64,000 bases of DNA from Haemophilus parainfluenzae (GTDB taxonomy: Bacteria; Pseudomonadota; Gammaproteobacteria; Enterobacterales; Pasteurellaceae), in contig NZ_CP127167.1 of the NCBI RefSeq assembly GCF_036288925.1, forward strand, positions 682,001 to 746,000, in the 5' to 3' direction. Made by a program: the position numbers and the translations under genes. Below the pieces are notes generated by a model that was not told where the DNA came from, ran no database searches, and saw nothing but the letters and a program-made list of their open reading frames with translations. The stretch's first letter is position 1, and the number at the start of each line of letters is the position of its first letter. Shown one piece after another: positions 44,798 through 54,394 of the stretch.

Positions 44798-45214
44798 TTA
44801 TTTTTGCATAATGTAATGCATTTCTACATTTTTCGCTTTTGCTGCTTTTCCTAGATCTGCTTTATCGCTTTCACTATCTCCAACAAGGTATAAAGATACA
44901 TCTTTGCCGACCTTTTCTGCATTATTTAGTCCATACATAGCAACTGCTTTATTCACAGATTGACTGTTCCCTGCAATTCCGATATGTAAATTATCTGTAG
45001 CTAAAAGAGATACGAGTCGTTTTCCTGAAGTACCACCTGCGGTTCTAATCGTTGCTACAAGCATTCCATTTGAAACTGGGTTTCCTGCTTCTGGAACTTG
45101 AAGCATTACTGAGCGATTATCTTTTGGCATTTGTGCCGCTAACTGATTTAAAGATGGCCCAGATGAACAAGCAAATAACAAAGTTGAAGTAAGTAGTACA
45201 AACAATTTTTTCAT
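44798..45214 (-). CDS. Putative lipoprotein of unknown function
   Basis: The ATG at 45214 follows GGAGAC and gives MKKLFVLLTSTLLFACSSGP: lipobox LFAC with C16, then SS, consistent with outer-membrane sorting. The mature part of about 120 aa is a mixed alpha/beta domain without recognised motifs. The repeated pattern GIAGNSQSVNKAVAMYGLNN and VGDSESDKADLGKAAKAKNV may form a small Rossmann-like or anticodon-like fold (speculative). It sits between gnd and a GNAT gene inside the pentose-phosphate cluster. Confidence 0.75.
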   Translation of the reverse strand: MKKLFVLLTSTLLFACSSGPSLNQLAAQMPKDNRSVMLQVPEAGNPVSNGMLVATIRTAGGTSGKRLVSLLATDNLHIGIAGNSQSVNKAVAMYGLNNAEKVGKDVSLYLVGDSESDKADLGKAAKAKNVEMHYIMQK

Positions 45215-45240
45215 TTTTGTCTCCATATCATTCTAATAAA

Positions 45241-45633
45241 TTAACTCTTCATCCACGCACTCATGTGTTGCGTAAACCCAATATGCGGATAGTAATCCAC
45301 CGCTTGCGGAGCAGATAAAAGCACAATTTTTGCTTGAGGATGTAAGGCTTGTTTAGTATGTTCAATTAACTGTAAACCGATACCTTGTTTTTGATATTGT
45401 TCATCAACTGCTAAATCAGATAAATAACAGCAATAGGCAAAATCCGTCACCGAACGCGCCACACCCACTAATCGTTCACCATCCCAAGCGGTGACTAATA
45501 AATCCGCATGATGCAACATCGCTGCGATGCGTTTTTCATCCTCTAACGGACGGCGTGCCCCTAGCGTTGTTTTATTTAGCAGTGCAATAAATTGTTTAAC
45601 TGAAATCGGTTCATTCACTTTGTAGTCTATCAT
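45241..45633 (-). CDS. GNAT-family N-acetyltransferase
   Basis: 130-aa single-domain acetyltransferase. Acetyl-CoA binding motif A is LAVDEQYQKQGIGLQLIEHT (about 72-91, with the Q/RxxGxG/A signature as QKQGIG), and motif B PHIGFTQH is near the C-terminus. Substrate unknown. It lies 33 nt after pgl and before the lipoprotein gene, probably in the same transcript. Confidence 0.85.
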   Translation of the reverse strand: MIDYKVNEPISVKQFIALLNKTTLGARRPLEDEKRIAAMLHHADLLVTAWDGERLVGVARSVTDFAYCCYLSDLAVDEQYQKQGIGLQLIEHTKQALHPQAKIVLLSAPQAVDYYPHIGFTQHMSAWMKS

Positions 45634-45666
45634 TTTGCAAGCCTGTAATATTTGATACTCAACTTG

Positions 45667-46365
45667 TTATAGCAATTTAGCTGCTACTTTATCCAAATAC
45701 CATTCCGTCACCCCATTTTTTGATTTAATTTTGGCAGCAGGGTAAGGCAGATTTTCTGCAGGAGTCGTTTGGATTTCTTTTAAAATATCCGCTTTGCTTT
45801 CGCCGGTAACCAAATAGGTAATGCGTTTGGCTTGTTCAATGAGTTTGGCTGTTTTAGAAATGCGAATTTGACCACTTTCAGGGTGTTTTGCAATGACAGC
45901 TAGATTTTCATCATCAAAATTGGTTTGATGTGGGAAGAGAGACGCGGTATGACCGTCTGTTCCCATACCTAAAATAATCCAATCAAAAACACCGTTTGGA
46001 ATGACCGCACTTAATTCTTCTTCGAAACGTTTTAGCTCAAAGTGCGGTTCATTTTCACCACGAATTCGATGAATATTTTCTGCTGGAATTTGAATGTGAT
46101 CAAATAAAAGTTTTTGCACTTCACCATAGTTACTTTCAGGATCAGATGGCGGAACCATACGATCATCTCCCCACCAAAAATGCAGATTTTTCCAGTTAAT
46201 TTGTTCTACATAAGGCGCTTTGGCTAAGGTTTTGAATAACAACTTAGGCGTTGAACCACCAGAAAGGGAAATATGCACAGGGTGAGTTAATTGGCTATAA
46301 ATCACAAATTCTTGTGCAATTTTATCGACTGCGTGTTGAGCTGTTGGGAAGCTGATAGAGTTCAT
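45667..46365 (-). CDS. pgl: 6-phosphogluconolactonase
   Basis: Hydrolyses 6-phosphogluconolactone, between the Zwf and Gnd reactions. It carries the glucosamine-6-phosphate isomerase/lactonase fold: SLSGGSTPKLLF (about 33-44), WGDDRMVPPSDPESNYG (about 65-81) and LGMGTDGHTASLFP (about 131-144), the last containing the catalytic histidine. 232 aa, DevB type. It follows zwf on the same strand after 88 bp containing hairpin repeats. Confidence 0.95.
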   Translation of the reverse strand: MNSISFPTAQHAVDKIAQEFVIYSQLTHPVHISLSGGSTPKLLFKTLAKAPYVEQINWKNLHFWWGDDRMVPPSDPESNYGEVQKLLFDHIQIPAENIHRIRGENEPHFELKRFEEELSAVIPNGVFDWIILGMGTDGHTASLFPHQTNFDDENLAVIAKHPESGQIRISKTAKLIEQAKRITYLVTGESKADILKEIQTTPAENLPYPAAKIKSKNGVTEWYLDKVAAKLL

Positions 46366-46380
46366 TGATTTTCCGTAAGA

Positions 46381-46440
46381 TGGGCTTTAGCCCACAATTT
46401 ATTATATTCTATATTAACAGAGGTGGGCTTTAACCCACCC
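46381..46440. repeat. Two GGGCTTTA-type hairpin repeats between zwf and pgl
   Basis: TGGGCT-TT-AGCCCA (46381-46394) and GGTGGG-CTTTAA-CCCACC (46422-46439), two related inverted repeats about 40 bp apart, ending in CTAC. They resemble dispersed REP-like elements of this family (from memory). In the mRNA they would form two stable hairpins between zwf and pgl. Confidence 0.6.
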
Positions 46441-46453
46441 TACATTAGATTAA

Positions 46454-47935
46454 TTAAACTTTTTTCTTCATTAAACCTGTCGGTTTACGCCACACTTTGC
46501 CTTGTTTTGCAATTAATTTATCGGCTGCCACAGGGCCCCAAGTACCCGCTTCATATTCGTGAATACGCCCACCATTCGCTTTGTAATCTAAAATCGGTTG
46601 CACAAATTTCCATGCGGCATGCACAGCATCAGTACGAGCAAACAAGGTTGCATCGCCTTTCATCGCATCTAACAATAAGCGTTCATAAGCGGTTAATACT
46701 TGCGCGCCTGCTAAATCTGCATAACGGAAATCCATTGATACTTCTTTCGCTTCAAAACCTGCGCCTGGTTTTTTCAAACCAAAACGCATTGAAATCGCTT
46801 CATCAGGTTGAATACGAATAATCAATTTATTCTCTGGTGCATTTTGGCTGAATACAGGATGTGGTGTAGTTTTAAAATGAATCACAATCTCTGTCACACG
46901 TGCCGGCAAGCGCTTACCTGTACGTACATAGAAAGGTACACCTGCCCAACGCCAGTTTTCGATTTCACAACGTAAGGCCATAAAGGTTTCAGTGCGAGAG
47001 TTAGCTGGTACGCCTTTTTCTTGTAAATAGCCTTTGACTTCTTTGCCATCAATTTCGGCTGCGGTGTATTGACCAAGCACTAAGTTGTGTTCAACATCAT
47101 CTTGCGTTAATGGGCGTAAAGAATGCATGACTTTGGCTACTTCATCACGCATTGAGTTCGCATTGATGATTGCAGGAGGTTCCATGGCAACCATGGCTAA
47201 AACTTGTAATAAGTGGTTTTGGAACATATCACGCATTGCACCGGATCCATCATAATAACCACCACGCTCTTCTACACCCATTGATTCAGCACCGGTAATT
47301 TCCACATAATCAATGAAATTACGGTTCCAAAGAGGCTCAAACCACCCATTTGAGAAACGTAAAACAAGTAAGTTTTGTACAGTTTCTTTACCAAGATAAT
47401 GATCAATACGATAGATTTGATGCTCTTCAAAGAAACGATGAATTTGAACGTCGAGTTCTTGCGCTGTTTTTTCATCGTAACCAAAAGGTTTTTCGACAAT
47501 AATGCGCTTCCAACCCTCTTTTTCTGTATTTAAACCGTGAGCTGCAAGGCATTCTGGAATCACACCATATAAGCTTGGTGGCGTTGACATATAGTAAAGG
47601 GTATTGCCATTCGTTTGATATTTAGTATGTAATTCTTCTAAACGAGGTACTAATTTACCGTAATCAGCCGCATCAGATGTATTTATGGCTTGATAATAGA
47701 GATGGCTACAAAAAGCGTCTAGCGTTTCTGGCGTAGTTTCTTCTGTTTTAAGTAGCGCTTCACGCATTTTTTCACGGAAAGTGTCATTGTTTAATTCTGA
47801 GCGCGCGACACCCAATACAGAAAATTGGTTCAGGCGACCAAATTTGAAAAGATTGTAAAGTGCTGGAATGAGTTTACGGTGGGTTAAATCACCAGAAGCA
47901 CCAAAAATCACGATACAGTTATTATTCGTTTGCAT
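46454..47935 (-). CDS. zwf: Glucose-6-phosphate 1-dehydrogenase
   Basis: First step of the oxidative pentose phosphate pathway, giving NADPH. Nucleotide-binding [18 protein letters not shown] (about 11-28), the active-site motif RIDHYLGKE (about 178-186) and the substrate-binding EKPFG (about 150-154). The 493 aa length is normal. Order zwf-pgl-(GNAT)-(lipoprotein)-gnd on the minus strand. Confidence 0.97.
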   Translation of the reverse strand: MQTNNNCIVIFGASGDLTHRKLIPALYNLFKFGRLNQFSVLGVARSELNNDTFREKMREALLKTEETTPETLDAFCSHLYYQAINTSDAADYGKLVPRLEELHTKYQTNGNTLYYMSTPPSLYGVIPECLAAHGLNTEKEGWKRIIVEKPFGYDEKTAQELDVQIHRFFEEHQIYRIDHYLGKETVQNLLVLRFSNGWFEPLWNRNFIDYVEITGAESMGVEERGGYYDGSGAMRDMFQNHLLQVLAMVAMEPPAIINANSMRDEVAKVMHSLRPLTQDDVEHNLVLGQYTAAEIDGKEVKGYLQEKGVPANSRTETFMALRCEIENWRWAGVPFYVRTGKRLPARVTEIVIHFKTTPHPVFSQNAPENKLIIRIQPDEAISMRFGLKKPGAGFEAKEVSMDFRYADLAGAQVLTAYERLLLDAMKGDATLFARTDAVHAAWKFVQPILDYKANGGRIHEYEAGTWGPVAADKLIAKQGKVWRKPTGLMKKKV

Positions 47936-48008
47936 ATTATTCCTTATTGTTCCGAGTCGGTTATTTTAAATAATGTAATATATTACTGCACTTTACCAAT
48001 CGAACCAA

Positions 48009-48815
48009 TCAATTAAATTGAAAGACAGATGCCCAATTTTGTGTATTATCTGACACCATCACAAAGTTTGGATTAATTAAACTTTCACGCTGGTTATAGG
48101 TAAGTGGCTGAAATTGTGGATCGAAAATTCTACCATTGATTTCAGCTAATAAAATTTCAGCGCCTGCAGTGTCCCATTCGCCGGTTTTGCCGAGGCGAAT
48201 ATAGCAATCAACCGCTCCTTCTGCGACTAAGCCACTTTTTAAACTACTTGAACCGACCACCGTAAATTCGCATGACAAATTCTTCGCTAAAATTGACCGC
48301 ACTTTTTCTTGCGAAGTAGTTGCGCCTACGGCGATTTTTAAAGGTTTTGTGAGATCAATTTTTCGTGGTTGTAAGGCTTTTATCTCTTTGTCGGTTTGTT
48401 TAAAAGCCCCGAAACTTTTCATGGCGTAATAAGTGATATTTAGAATAGGAAAGTGAATGACGCCAAGTATAGGTTGGTGGTTTTGCACGAGTGTAATTAA
48501 GACCGAAAATTGATCCGTGCGATTAATAAATTGCTGAGTGCCATCAAGGGGATCGATCAACCAATAGGTTTGCCAAGTTTGACGTTGTTCAAACGGAATA
48601 TTGCAATTTTCTTCTGAGAGAACAGGAATATCAGGGAAAAGAGCGGTTAGTTTTTCGATTAAAAACTGGCTGACAAATAAATCTGCTTCTGTCACAGGTG
48701 TGTTATCCGATTTAGTTTGTATTGCCACATTCTGTTGATAAAAACGAGCCAAATGTTTTCCCGCTTCATTGGCGAGCGAGCGAACTTGATCGAGAAGAGA
48801 TTGAGATAATTGCAT
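48009..48815 (-). CDS. cysQ: 3'(2'),5'-bisphosphate nucleotidase CysQ
   Basis: Magnesium-dependent inositol-monophosphatase-fold enzyme recycling phosphoadenosine phosphate from sulphate assimilation. Metal-binding motifs: PVTEADLFVSQ (about 40-50), LSEEN (66-70), WLIDPLDGTQQF (about 85-96) and WDTAGAEILL (about 214-223). The 268 aa length fits CysQ. Upstream of zwf on the same strand after a 73-bp gap. Confidence 0.93.
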   Translation of the reverse strand: MQLSQSLLDQVRSLANEAGKHLARFYQQNVAIQTKSDNTPVTEADLFVSQFLIEKLTALFPDIPVLSEENCNIPFEQRQTWQTYWLIDPLDGTQQFINRTDQFSVLITLVQNHQPILGVIHFPILNITYYAMKSFGAFKQTDKEIKALQPRKIDLTKPLKIAVGATTSQEKVRSILAKNLSCEFTVVGSSSLKSGLVAEGAVDCYIRLGKTGEWDTAGAEILLAEINGRIFDPQFQPLTYNQRESLINPNFVMVSDNTQNWASVFQFN

Positions 48816-48865
48816 AATTTTCTCTTATAAAAATAGGCTATCGGAAGATAGCCTATGGTGATTGA

Positions 48866-50866
48866 TTATTGGGCTTTTTTCGCTCGTAGCACACGAGAAG
48901 CGAAAATGACGATACCAAAGATAAATACGGCAAGACCGAGTAATTCACCCATATTATCCCAGTTTTCTAACGCTAAGGCTAATGGCGCTTCAGAACCGCC
49001 AGATGTCACAGAAGCCGCGATAATGAAGGCTAAGATAACACCCATTAAGCTTTCGCCCACGATTAAACCGGCAGCGAAAAGTGTACCAAAACGTTCAGCT
49101 TTTTTCTCCACTTCAGTATTGTGAGTTCGTTTTGCATAGTTCTTAATATGACGAGAAATAAGCCATGCCATCACGGCACCAACTACAACTGGCATATTAA
49201 TTGATGGTGGAAGATAAATACCAATACCTACTGCTAAAACAGGTAAGGCAAAGCGACCGTTGCTGGTTTTACGCATAAATGCATCAACAATGATTAACAC
49301 CACACCCAAACCTACACCACTTAAAATGTAAGTCCACTCTAATTGGTTGGTGAAAATACCTTTTGAAATAGTGGTCATAATGGTTGCTTGTGGTGCAGAA
49401 AGTGCTTGTGTTGGATCCATATCTGGACGAGGTAATGCACCCGTGAAACCATAAGCGTGGTATAAAATCTCTAATACCGGCGCAATCACTAATGCACCAA
49501 CAAAACAACCAATAATCAATGCAACCTGTTGTCTCCAAGGGGTGGCTTCAACTAAAAGACCGGTTTTTAAGTCTTGTAAGTTATCGTTTGAAATGGTTGC
49601 TGTGGTTAATACGATAGATGCGGTGAATAAGGTCAATGCGGTTAAGAATTTTTGACCGTCTGCCGTTTCAAATAAACCACTGCTTTTACCAATTGTCACT
49701 AAAACAAGTGAAATCACGATAACGGAAATAATTCCGATACCTGAAATTGGGCTAGAAGATGAACCAACTAATCCCGCCATATAACCCGATGCCGCTGCGA
49801 CGAAGAAGCCAATTAGCACCGCAAGTACAGTACAAACTACCACTAATAACACGGCAAGTTCAGCAGAGATTGGTGCGGCTGCAACGAAGTGATATAAGGA
49901 AATCACGATTAATACGACAGTCGCCAACAAAATATAAATAATGGTTTTTGGTGATAAGTCGATATCAATACGATGTTCGGATTGTGCTTGTGAGCCTTTT
50001 AACATACGGAAAGAATGAATCATTCCCTCAATCATTGGTTTGAGAAGGATTAATAATGTCCAGATTGCAGCAATACCGATAGTGCCTACACCAATAAAGC
50101 GAACTTTGGTTTTCCATTCCGTCATCGCATAACTTACAATAGAAGCATCGGTTGGCATATCACCTGTCGCCGTGAAATAAGGTACAGCTACACCCCAAGC
50201 GAGAAATGTTCCAAATAACATTGCAAGACCGCCTACAATACCAATTAAATAGCCGGCACCAACTAATGCGAGAGAGAAGCCCATCGGTAGTTGAAAAGCC
50301 GCCTTACCATTGGAAAACCAGGCACTTGCGCTATCAGACATGACACGTAATGCGTTTGTTAAGAATGCAACAACACTTGCAAAAATACCGCCGTAAGCGA
50401 TATCTTTTACACCGCTATCGTTTTCATTATTGTTACCTGCTTTTAAAATTTCAGCTGCTGCCACACCTTCAGGATAAGGCAGGTCACTGTTCACCACCAT
50501 TGCACGACGTAATGGAATGGTAAATAGTACGCCTAAGGTGCCCCCAGAGGCGCAGATAAGCACAGTTTGCCAGAATGGGAATTCCTGCCAGTAACCCATC
50601 ATTAACAGGCCTGGAAGAACGAAAATAACAGAAGACAAGGTCCCCGCTGATGAAGCTTGGGTTTGCACCATGTTATTTTCTAAGATACTGGAATCCTTGA
50701 AGAATTTTAAAATTGCCATAGAGATTACGGCAGCTGGGATGGAGGAGGCAAATGTCATCCCTACTTTAAGACCTAAATAAACGTTAGAGGCAGTGAAAAT
50801 CACTGTGATTAACGCACCGAGGAATATTCCTCGAAAGGTCAATTCTTTTAAATTATCATGCAACAT
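48866..50866 (-). CDS. OPT-family oligopeptide/metal-complex transporter
   Basis: Large inner-membrane secondary transporter of 666 aa with about 14-16 hydrophobic helices throughout. MLHDNLKELTFRGIFLGALI and the SDLPYPEGVAAAEILKAG segment (about 127-144) are typical of the bacterial OPT group. Substrates of this group are peptides or metal chelates; the exact one cannot be told. H. influenzae has a homologue beside its own cysQ-zwf region, in line with this context. Monocistronic. Confidence 0.9.
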   Translation of the reverse strand: MLHDNLKELTFRGIFLGALITVIFTASNVYLGLKVGMTFASSIPAAVISMAILKFFKDSSILENNMVQTQASSAGTLSSVIFVLPGLLMMGYWQEFPFWQTVLICASGGTLGVLFTIPLRRAMVVNSDLPYPEGVAAAEILKAGNNNENDSGVKDIAYGGIFASVVAFLTNALRVMSDSASAWFSNGKAAFQLPMGFSLALVGAGYLIGIVGGLAMLFGTFLAWGVAVPYFTATGDMPTDASIVSYAMTEWKTKVRFIGVGTIGIAAIWTLLILLKPMIEGMIHSFRMLKGSQAQSEHRIDIDLSPKTIIYILLATVVLIVISLYHFVAAAPISAELAVLLVVVCTVLAVLIGFFVAAASGYMAGLVGSSSSPISGIGIISVIVISLVLVTIGKSSGLFETADGQKFLTALTLFTASIVLTTATISNDNLQDLKTGLLVEATPWRQQVALIIGCFVGALVIAPVLEILYHAYGFTGALPRPDMDPTQALSAPQATIMTTISKGIFTNQLEWTYILSGVGLGVVLIIVDAFMRKTSNGRFALPVLAVGIGIYLPPSINMPVVVGAVMAWLISRHIKNYAKRTHNTEVEKKAERFGTLFAAGLIVGESLMGVILAFIIAASVTSGGSEAPLALALENWDNMGELLGLAVFIFGIVIFASRVLRAKKAQ

Positions 50867-50980
50867 AGATTGTCCTATTTATTTTGAAAAATGACTATAC
50901 ATTCTCAAAAAAAGAATATTTATTCAAGTTTTATTTAAAGTTAATTACTTATGATTAGAATTTATCTAAATTTCTTCGAG

Positions 50981-51529
50981 TTATTTACGTTTTTTTAAAT
51001 AATCTAGCAAGGTATAAAGTGCGGTTAAGTTTCTTGCTTCATTAAATTCGTCACTCACCAATAATGTGTCAAGTTGAGATAAAGGGTAACGCACGATTTC
51101 TAATGGCTCTGGTTCATCTCCTTCTAGTTGATTTGGATATAAATCTTCACCCAATAAAACGTGCATTTTATGACCCATGATTTGTGGATTGATCTTCATC
51201 GTGCGTAAAAATGTCCATGTTTTTGCCCCAAAGCCAATTTCTTCCTGCAATTCGCGATTAGCACTTTGTTCGGGCGTTTCTCCCGTATCCATTCCACCTT
51301 TTACAAAACCTAATTCATATTGTTCCGTTCCAACAGCATATTCGCGAATCAGGAGAAGATCCTCTCCATCAATGGCAATCACCATCACGGAATCTCGATT
51401 GAAAGGGCGAAAACGTTCGTAAGTGCGGTCAATTCCATTGGAGAATTTGAGATCAACAGCTTGAATTTCAAACAGGCGAGATTTTGCCACGGTGGAAATG
51501 GAAAGAATATATGGAAGTTGTTTTTTCAT
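50981..51529 (-). CDS. nudE: ADP compounds hydrolase NudE
   Basis: Nudix hydrolase of ADP-ribose, Ap3A and NADH. The complete Nudix box is GGMDTGETPEQSANRELQEE (about 76-95) followed by IGFG, with the catalytic REL-EE glutamates present. 182 aa, with the NudE-type N-terminal domain (LPYILSISTVAKSRLFEIQAVDLKFSNG). Divergent from hslR. Confidence 0.9.
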   Translation of the reverse strand: MKKQLPYILSISTVAKSRLFEIQAVDLKFSNGIDRTYERFRPFNRDSVMVIAIDGEDLLLIREYAVGTEQYELGFVKGGMDTGETPEQSANRELQEEIGFGAKTWTFLRTMKINPQIMGHKMHVLLGEDLYPNQLEGDEPEPLEIVRYPLSQLDTLLVSDEFNEARNLTALYTLLDYLKKRK

Positions 51530-51594
51530 GATATTAGCCCTATTATCTTAATTATTGGCTCATCATACGCAAAGTGAGAGAAATAGGAAGAGTT

Positions 51595-51990
51595 ATGGCA
51601 GAAAATAACGAAGTACGATTAGATAAATGGCTTTGGGCAGCACGTTTTTACAAAACTCGTAGCATTGCGAAAGCGATGATTGAAGGGGGCAAAGTCCATT
51701 ACAATGGTCAACGAGCCAAAGTAAGTAAAAATGTAGAAATCGGTGCCATGATTAAGTTACGTCAAGGCAGTGATGAAAAAGAAATTGAAGTGATTGCCTT
51801 GAGTGACCAGCGCCGAGGCGCCCCTGAAGCTCAATTGCTTTACCAAGAAACGGCACAGAGTGTGAAAAAACGCGAAGAAATGGCATGGGCGAGAAAAAAT
51901 AATGCACTTTCGATGCCACATCCTGATCGTCGTCCAAACAAAAAAGAACGTCGAGATTTATTGAAATTTAAACACCAAGATGAATACTAG
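51595..51990 (+). CDS. hslR: Heat-shock protein 15 (ribosome-rescue factor HslR)
   Basis: S4-domain RNA-binding protein that binds free 50S subunits carrying stalled nascent chains and returns the peptidyl-tRNA to the P site. The ATG at 51595 follows AGGAAGAG; an in-frame ATG at 51574 is less suitable. The S4 domain (about 8-70: VRLDKWLWAARFYKTRSIAK, then GGKVHYNGQRAK) is followed by a basic C-terminal helix ending in RPNKKERRDLLKFKHQDEY. The length is 131 aa, as in E. coli (133). Confidence 0.92.
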   Translation: MAENNEVRLDKWLWAARFYKTRSIAKAMIEGGKVHYNGQRAKVSKNVEIGAMIKLRQGSDEKEIEVIALSDQRRGAPEAQLLYQETAQSVKKREEMAWARKNNALSMPHPDRRPNKKERRDLLKFKHQDEY

Positions 51991-51996
51991 AAAATA

Positions 51997-52029
51997 AAAA
52001 TGCAGATCAAGGTGATTTGCACTTTTTTT
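51997..52029 (+). terminator. Terminator after hslR
   Basis: TGCAGATCA-AGG-TGATTTGCA with one mismatch, then a run of seven T. Confidence 0.7.
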
Positions 52030-52058
52030 ATCTGTCTGAAACCATTTTAATTTTTAAA

Positions 52059-52102
52059 AAGCTCCTGGGAATATGCTAAAATTTTTCTGTTTCCAGGAGC
52101 TT
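52059..52102 (+). promoter_or_regulatory. Inverted repeat enclosing the rmuC promoter and ribosome site
   Basis: AAGCTCCTGG (52059-52068) and CCAGGAGCTT (52093-52102) are perfect complements. Between them lies an extended -10, TG-C-TAAAAT (52074-52082). The right arm contains the AGGAG ribosome site of rmuC (ATG 52107). See findings. Confidence 0.7.
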
Positions 52103-52106
52103 ATTT

Positions 52107-53717
52107 ATGTCAGAACTCACCTCTAATCAATATTTAATCATCATTGCCGTGCTGGTGTTTATCAGCATTGTGATGCTTTTTCTATTAAGCCGCAGCAAAC
52201 GAGATACGCAAGAATTACAACAAGACCTCAATAAAACCATCGGCGATTACAATCAATTAGCTGAGCGTTTTGACTCCTTAAGCGGAATCAAAAATCAATT
52301 AGAACAACAAGCCGTGAAAGCGCAAACGCATGCGGAAGGCTTGCAAACTCGTCTTAATGAACGTGATGAAAAAATCCAATATTTAGAAAAAGAATTGGAT
52401 GAAGAACAGCGCCGACACGATCAAATTGGCGGGCAAATCACCGCATTAAAAGAACGCTTTGGGATCGCATCCGCACAAGCCGAAAGCTTACAAGGTCAAT
52501 TACAACAAGCGCAAGAAAATGTACTTAGAAAAGAACAAGAGCAGCAAAAAACGCAGGAAAAATTGACCGCACTTTCACAAGAATTAACGGAGTTGAAAAC
52601 CACCCTTTCCGAAAAAGAAAAGCATTTTGCCGAACAGCAACAGCATATTGAACAATCCAAACAACAACTAGGCGTAGAATTCCAAAATCTGGCCAACCGC
52701 ATTTTGGAAGAAAAAAGCCAATCCTTTAATCAAACCAATCAAACGGCATTGGAAACCTTGTTGAAGCCTTTCCGAGAACAAATCGAAGGCTTTCAAAAAC
52801 GGGTCAATGAAATCCATTCGGAATCGGTGAAAGGTAATGCGGGCTTAGAAGCAGAAATCAAAAAGGTGTTGGAAATTGGCTTAAATATGTCGCAAGAAGC
52901 CAATAATTTAACTTCTGCGCTAAAAGGGGAAAAGAAAACCTTAGGCAACTGGGGAGAAGTGCAACTTGAACGCGCACTTCAACTTGCGGGACTCATTGAA
53001 AACGTGCATTACAGTGCGCAGGCCCATTTTAAAGATGAACAAGGCGGTCGAAACTATCCTGATTTTGTGCTTAATCTGCCCGATGAGAAAAACATCATCA
53101 TTGATAGCAAAATGTCATTGAATGCTTACGAAAGTGCGGTCAATTCTGAGGATGAATTTGAACGTGAGCGTTTACTAAGGGAGCATATTAAAGCCCTGAA
53201 AAATCACATTGATGACTTGCATCGCAAGGATTACAGCAATTTGATTGGCATGCGCAGTCCTAATTTTGTCTTGATGTTCATTGCAGTGGAACCCGCTTAT
53301 ATTGAAGCCTTAAAATTAGATCCAAATCTATTTAATTATGGCTACGAGAAAAATGTGATTATGGTTTCACACACGACTCTCATGCCAATTTTACGCACAG
53401 TGGCGAATTTATGGCGTATCGAACGCGGCAACGCCGAAGCAAAAGAAATCGCAGAAAAAGCAGGTGAAATTTACAACCAGATTTGCTTGGTGGCAGAACG
53501 TTTAAACAAACTGGGTAACACCCTTTCTACCGTGAGCAATCAATACAACAGCACCGTCACCGCCCTTGTGGGGCAACAAGGTTTAGTGGGGAAAGTGGAA
53601 CGCTTTAAAGATTTGTCAGCGAAGGCTAACAAGAGCATGCCAAACGTTGAATTACTCAATAATGACGTAGATTTAACACGTCTATCTCTTATCACTAACG
53701 AGAACGGGGTAAAATAA
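52107..53717 (+). CDS. rmuC: DNA recombination protein RmuC
   Basis: Limits recombination between inverted repeats in E. coli. One N-terminal membrane helix (about 8-28: IIIAVLVFISIVMLFLLS), a long coiled coil (about 35-200) and the conserved RmuC nuclease-like domain (about 230-480: GNWGEVQLERALQLAGL, NIIIDSKMSLNAYESA, FVLMFIAVEPAYIEAL). 536 aa. An uptake sequence is embedded in the coding region near 52565. Single gene with its own promoter inside an inverted repeat. Confidence 0.94.
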   Translation: MSELTSNQYLIIIAVLVFISIVMLFLLSRSKRDTQELQQDLNKTIGDYNQLAERFDSLSGIKNQLEQQAVKAQTHAEGLQTRLNERDEKIQYLEKELDEEQRRHDQIGGQITALKERFGIASAQAESLQGQLQQAQENVLRKEQEQQKTQEKLTALSQELTELKTTLSEKEKHFAEQQQHIEQSKQQLGVEFQNLANRILEEKSQSFNQTNQTALETLLKPFREQIEGFQKRVNEIHSESVKGNAGLEAEIKKVLEIGLNMSQEANNLTSALKGEKKTLGNWGEVQLERALQLAGLIENVHYSAQAHFKDEQGGRNYPDFVLNLPDEKNIIIDSKMSLNAYESAVNSEDEFERERLLREHIKALKNHIDDLHRKDYSNLIGMRSPNFVLMFIAVEPAYIEALKLDPNLFNYGYEKNVIMVSHTTLMPILRTVANLWRIERGNAEAKEIAEKAGEIYNQICLVAERLNKLGNTLSTVSNQYNSTVTALVGQQGLVGKVERFKDLSAKANKSMPNVELLNNDVDLTRLSLITNENGVK

Positions 53718-53786
53718 AGCATACCTGTTGAATTTTTCTTTAAAAGCGGCTATTTTCTTGCCGCTTTTTTATTTATGGAGAATTTT

Positions 53787-54344
53787 ATGGCGATAGAACA
53801 AAAAGAAATCACGGATCCATGTGCAAAATATAACGAACAAACCAGTTTTCTAAGCAAAACAATTTTTGCGAGTCGTTGGCTACAAGTGCCTATTTACTTA
53901 GGTTTAATTGTCGTGCAAGGCATCTATGCCTACAAGTTTATGAAAAACTTGTGGTATCTCATCACCAATGTTAATGAAATGGATGCAGACACCATTATGC
54001 TCGCCGTACTCAATCTCATTGATGTAGTAATGATTGCTAACTTATTGGTGATGGTGACATTAGGCGGTTATGAGATTTTCGTCTCAAAACTACGCACGAA
54101 AAATCATCCAGATCAACCTGAATGGATGAGCCATGTGAATACGACCGTGCTGAAAGTTAAACTTTCCATGTCAATTATCAGTATTTCGTCTATTCACTTA
54201 TTGCAAACCTTTGTGAATGCCTCAAAAATTCCTGAAAAAACAATTATGTGGGAAGTAATTATTCATTTTGCTTTCTTGATTTCAGCAATTGCGATGGCTT
54301 ATACCGACAAAATTCTGTACAGTACAAGCCATAAAAATCATTAA
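53787..54344 (+). CDS. yqhA: YqhA / TIGR00645 family membrane protein
   Basis: 185 aa starting at 53787, with GGAG 5 nt upstream; the frame opens four codons earlier. Four hydrophobic helices (about 28-50, 65-95, 125-145 and 155-172). The [20 protein letters not shown] segment and [11 protein letters not shown] are family landmarks as I recall them. Function is not established; it is an inner-membrane protein. Followed by a strong terminator. Confidence 0.85.
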   Translation: MAIEQKEITDPCAKYNEQTSFLSKTIFASRWLQVPIYLGLIVVQGIYAYKFMKNLWYLITNVNEMDADTIMLAVLNLIDVVMIANLLVMVTLGGYEIFVSKLRTKNHPDQPEWMSHVNTTVLKVKLSMSIISISSIHLLQTFVNASKIPEKTIMWEVIIHFAFLISAIAMAYTDKILYSTSHKNH

Positions 54345-54345
54345 T

Positions 54346-54380
54346 AAAAAAGTGCGATCAAACTTGATCGCACTTTTTTG
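54346..54380. terminator. Strong terminator between yqhA and slyD, degenerate uptake-sequence pair
   Basis: AAAAAAGTGCGATCAA and TTGATCGCACTTTTTT are perfect 16-bp complements. They resemble an inverted uptake-sequence pair in which AAGTGCGGT has become AAGTGCGAT on both arms. T runs on both strands make it bidirectional. Confidence 0.9.
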
Positions 54381-54394
54381 TCTCTAGATTAAGA

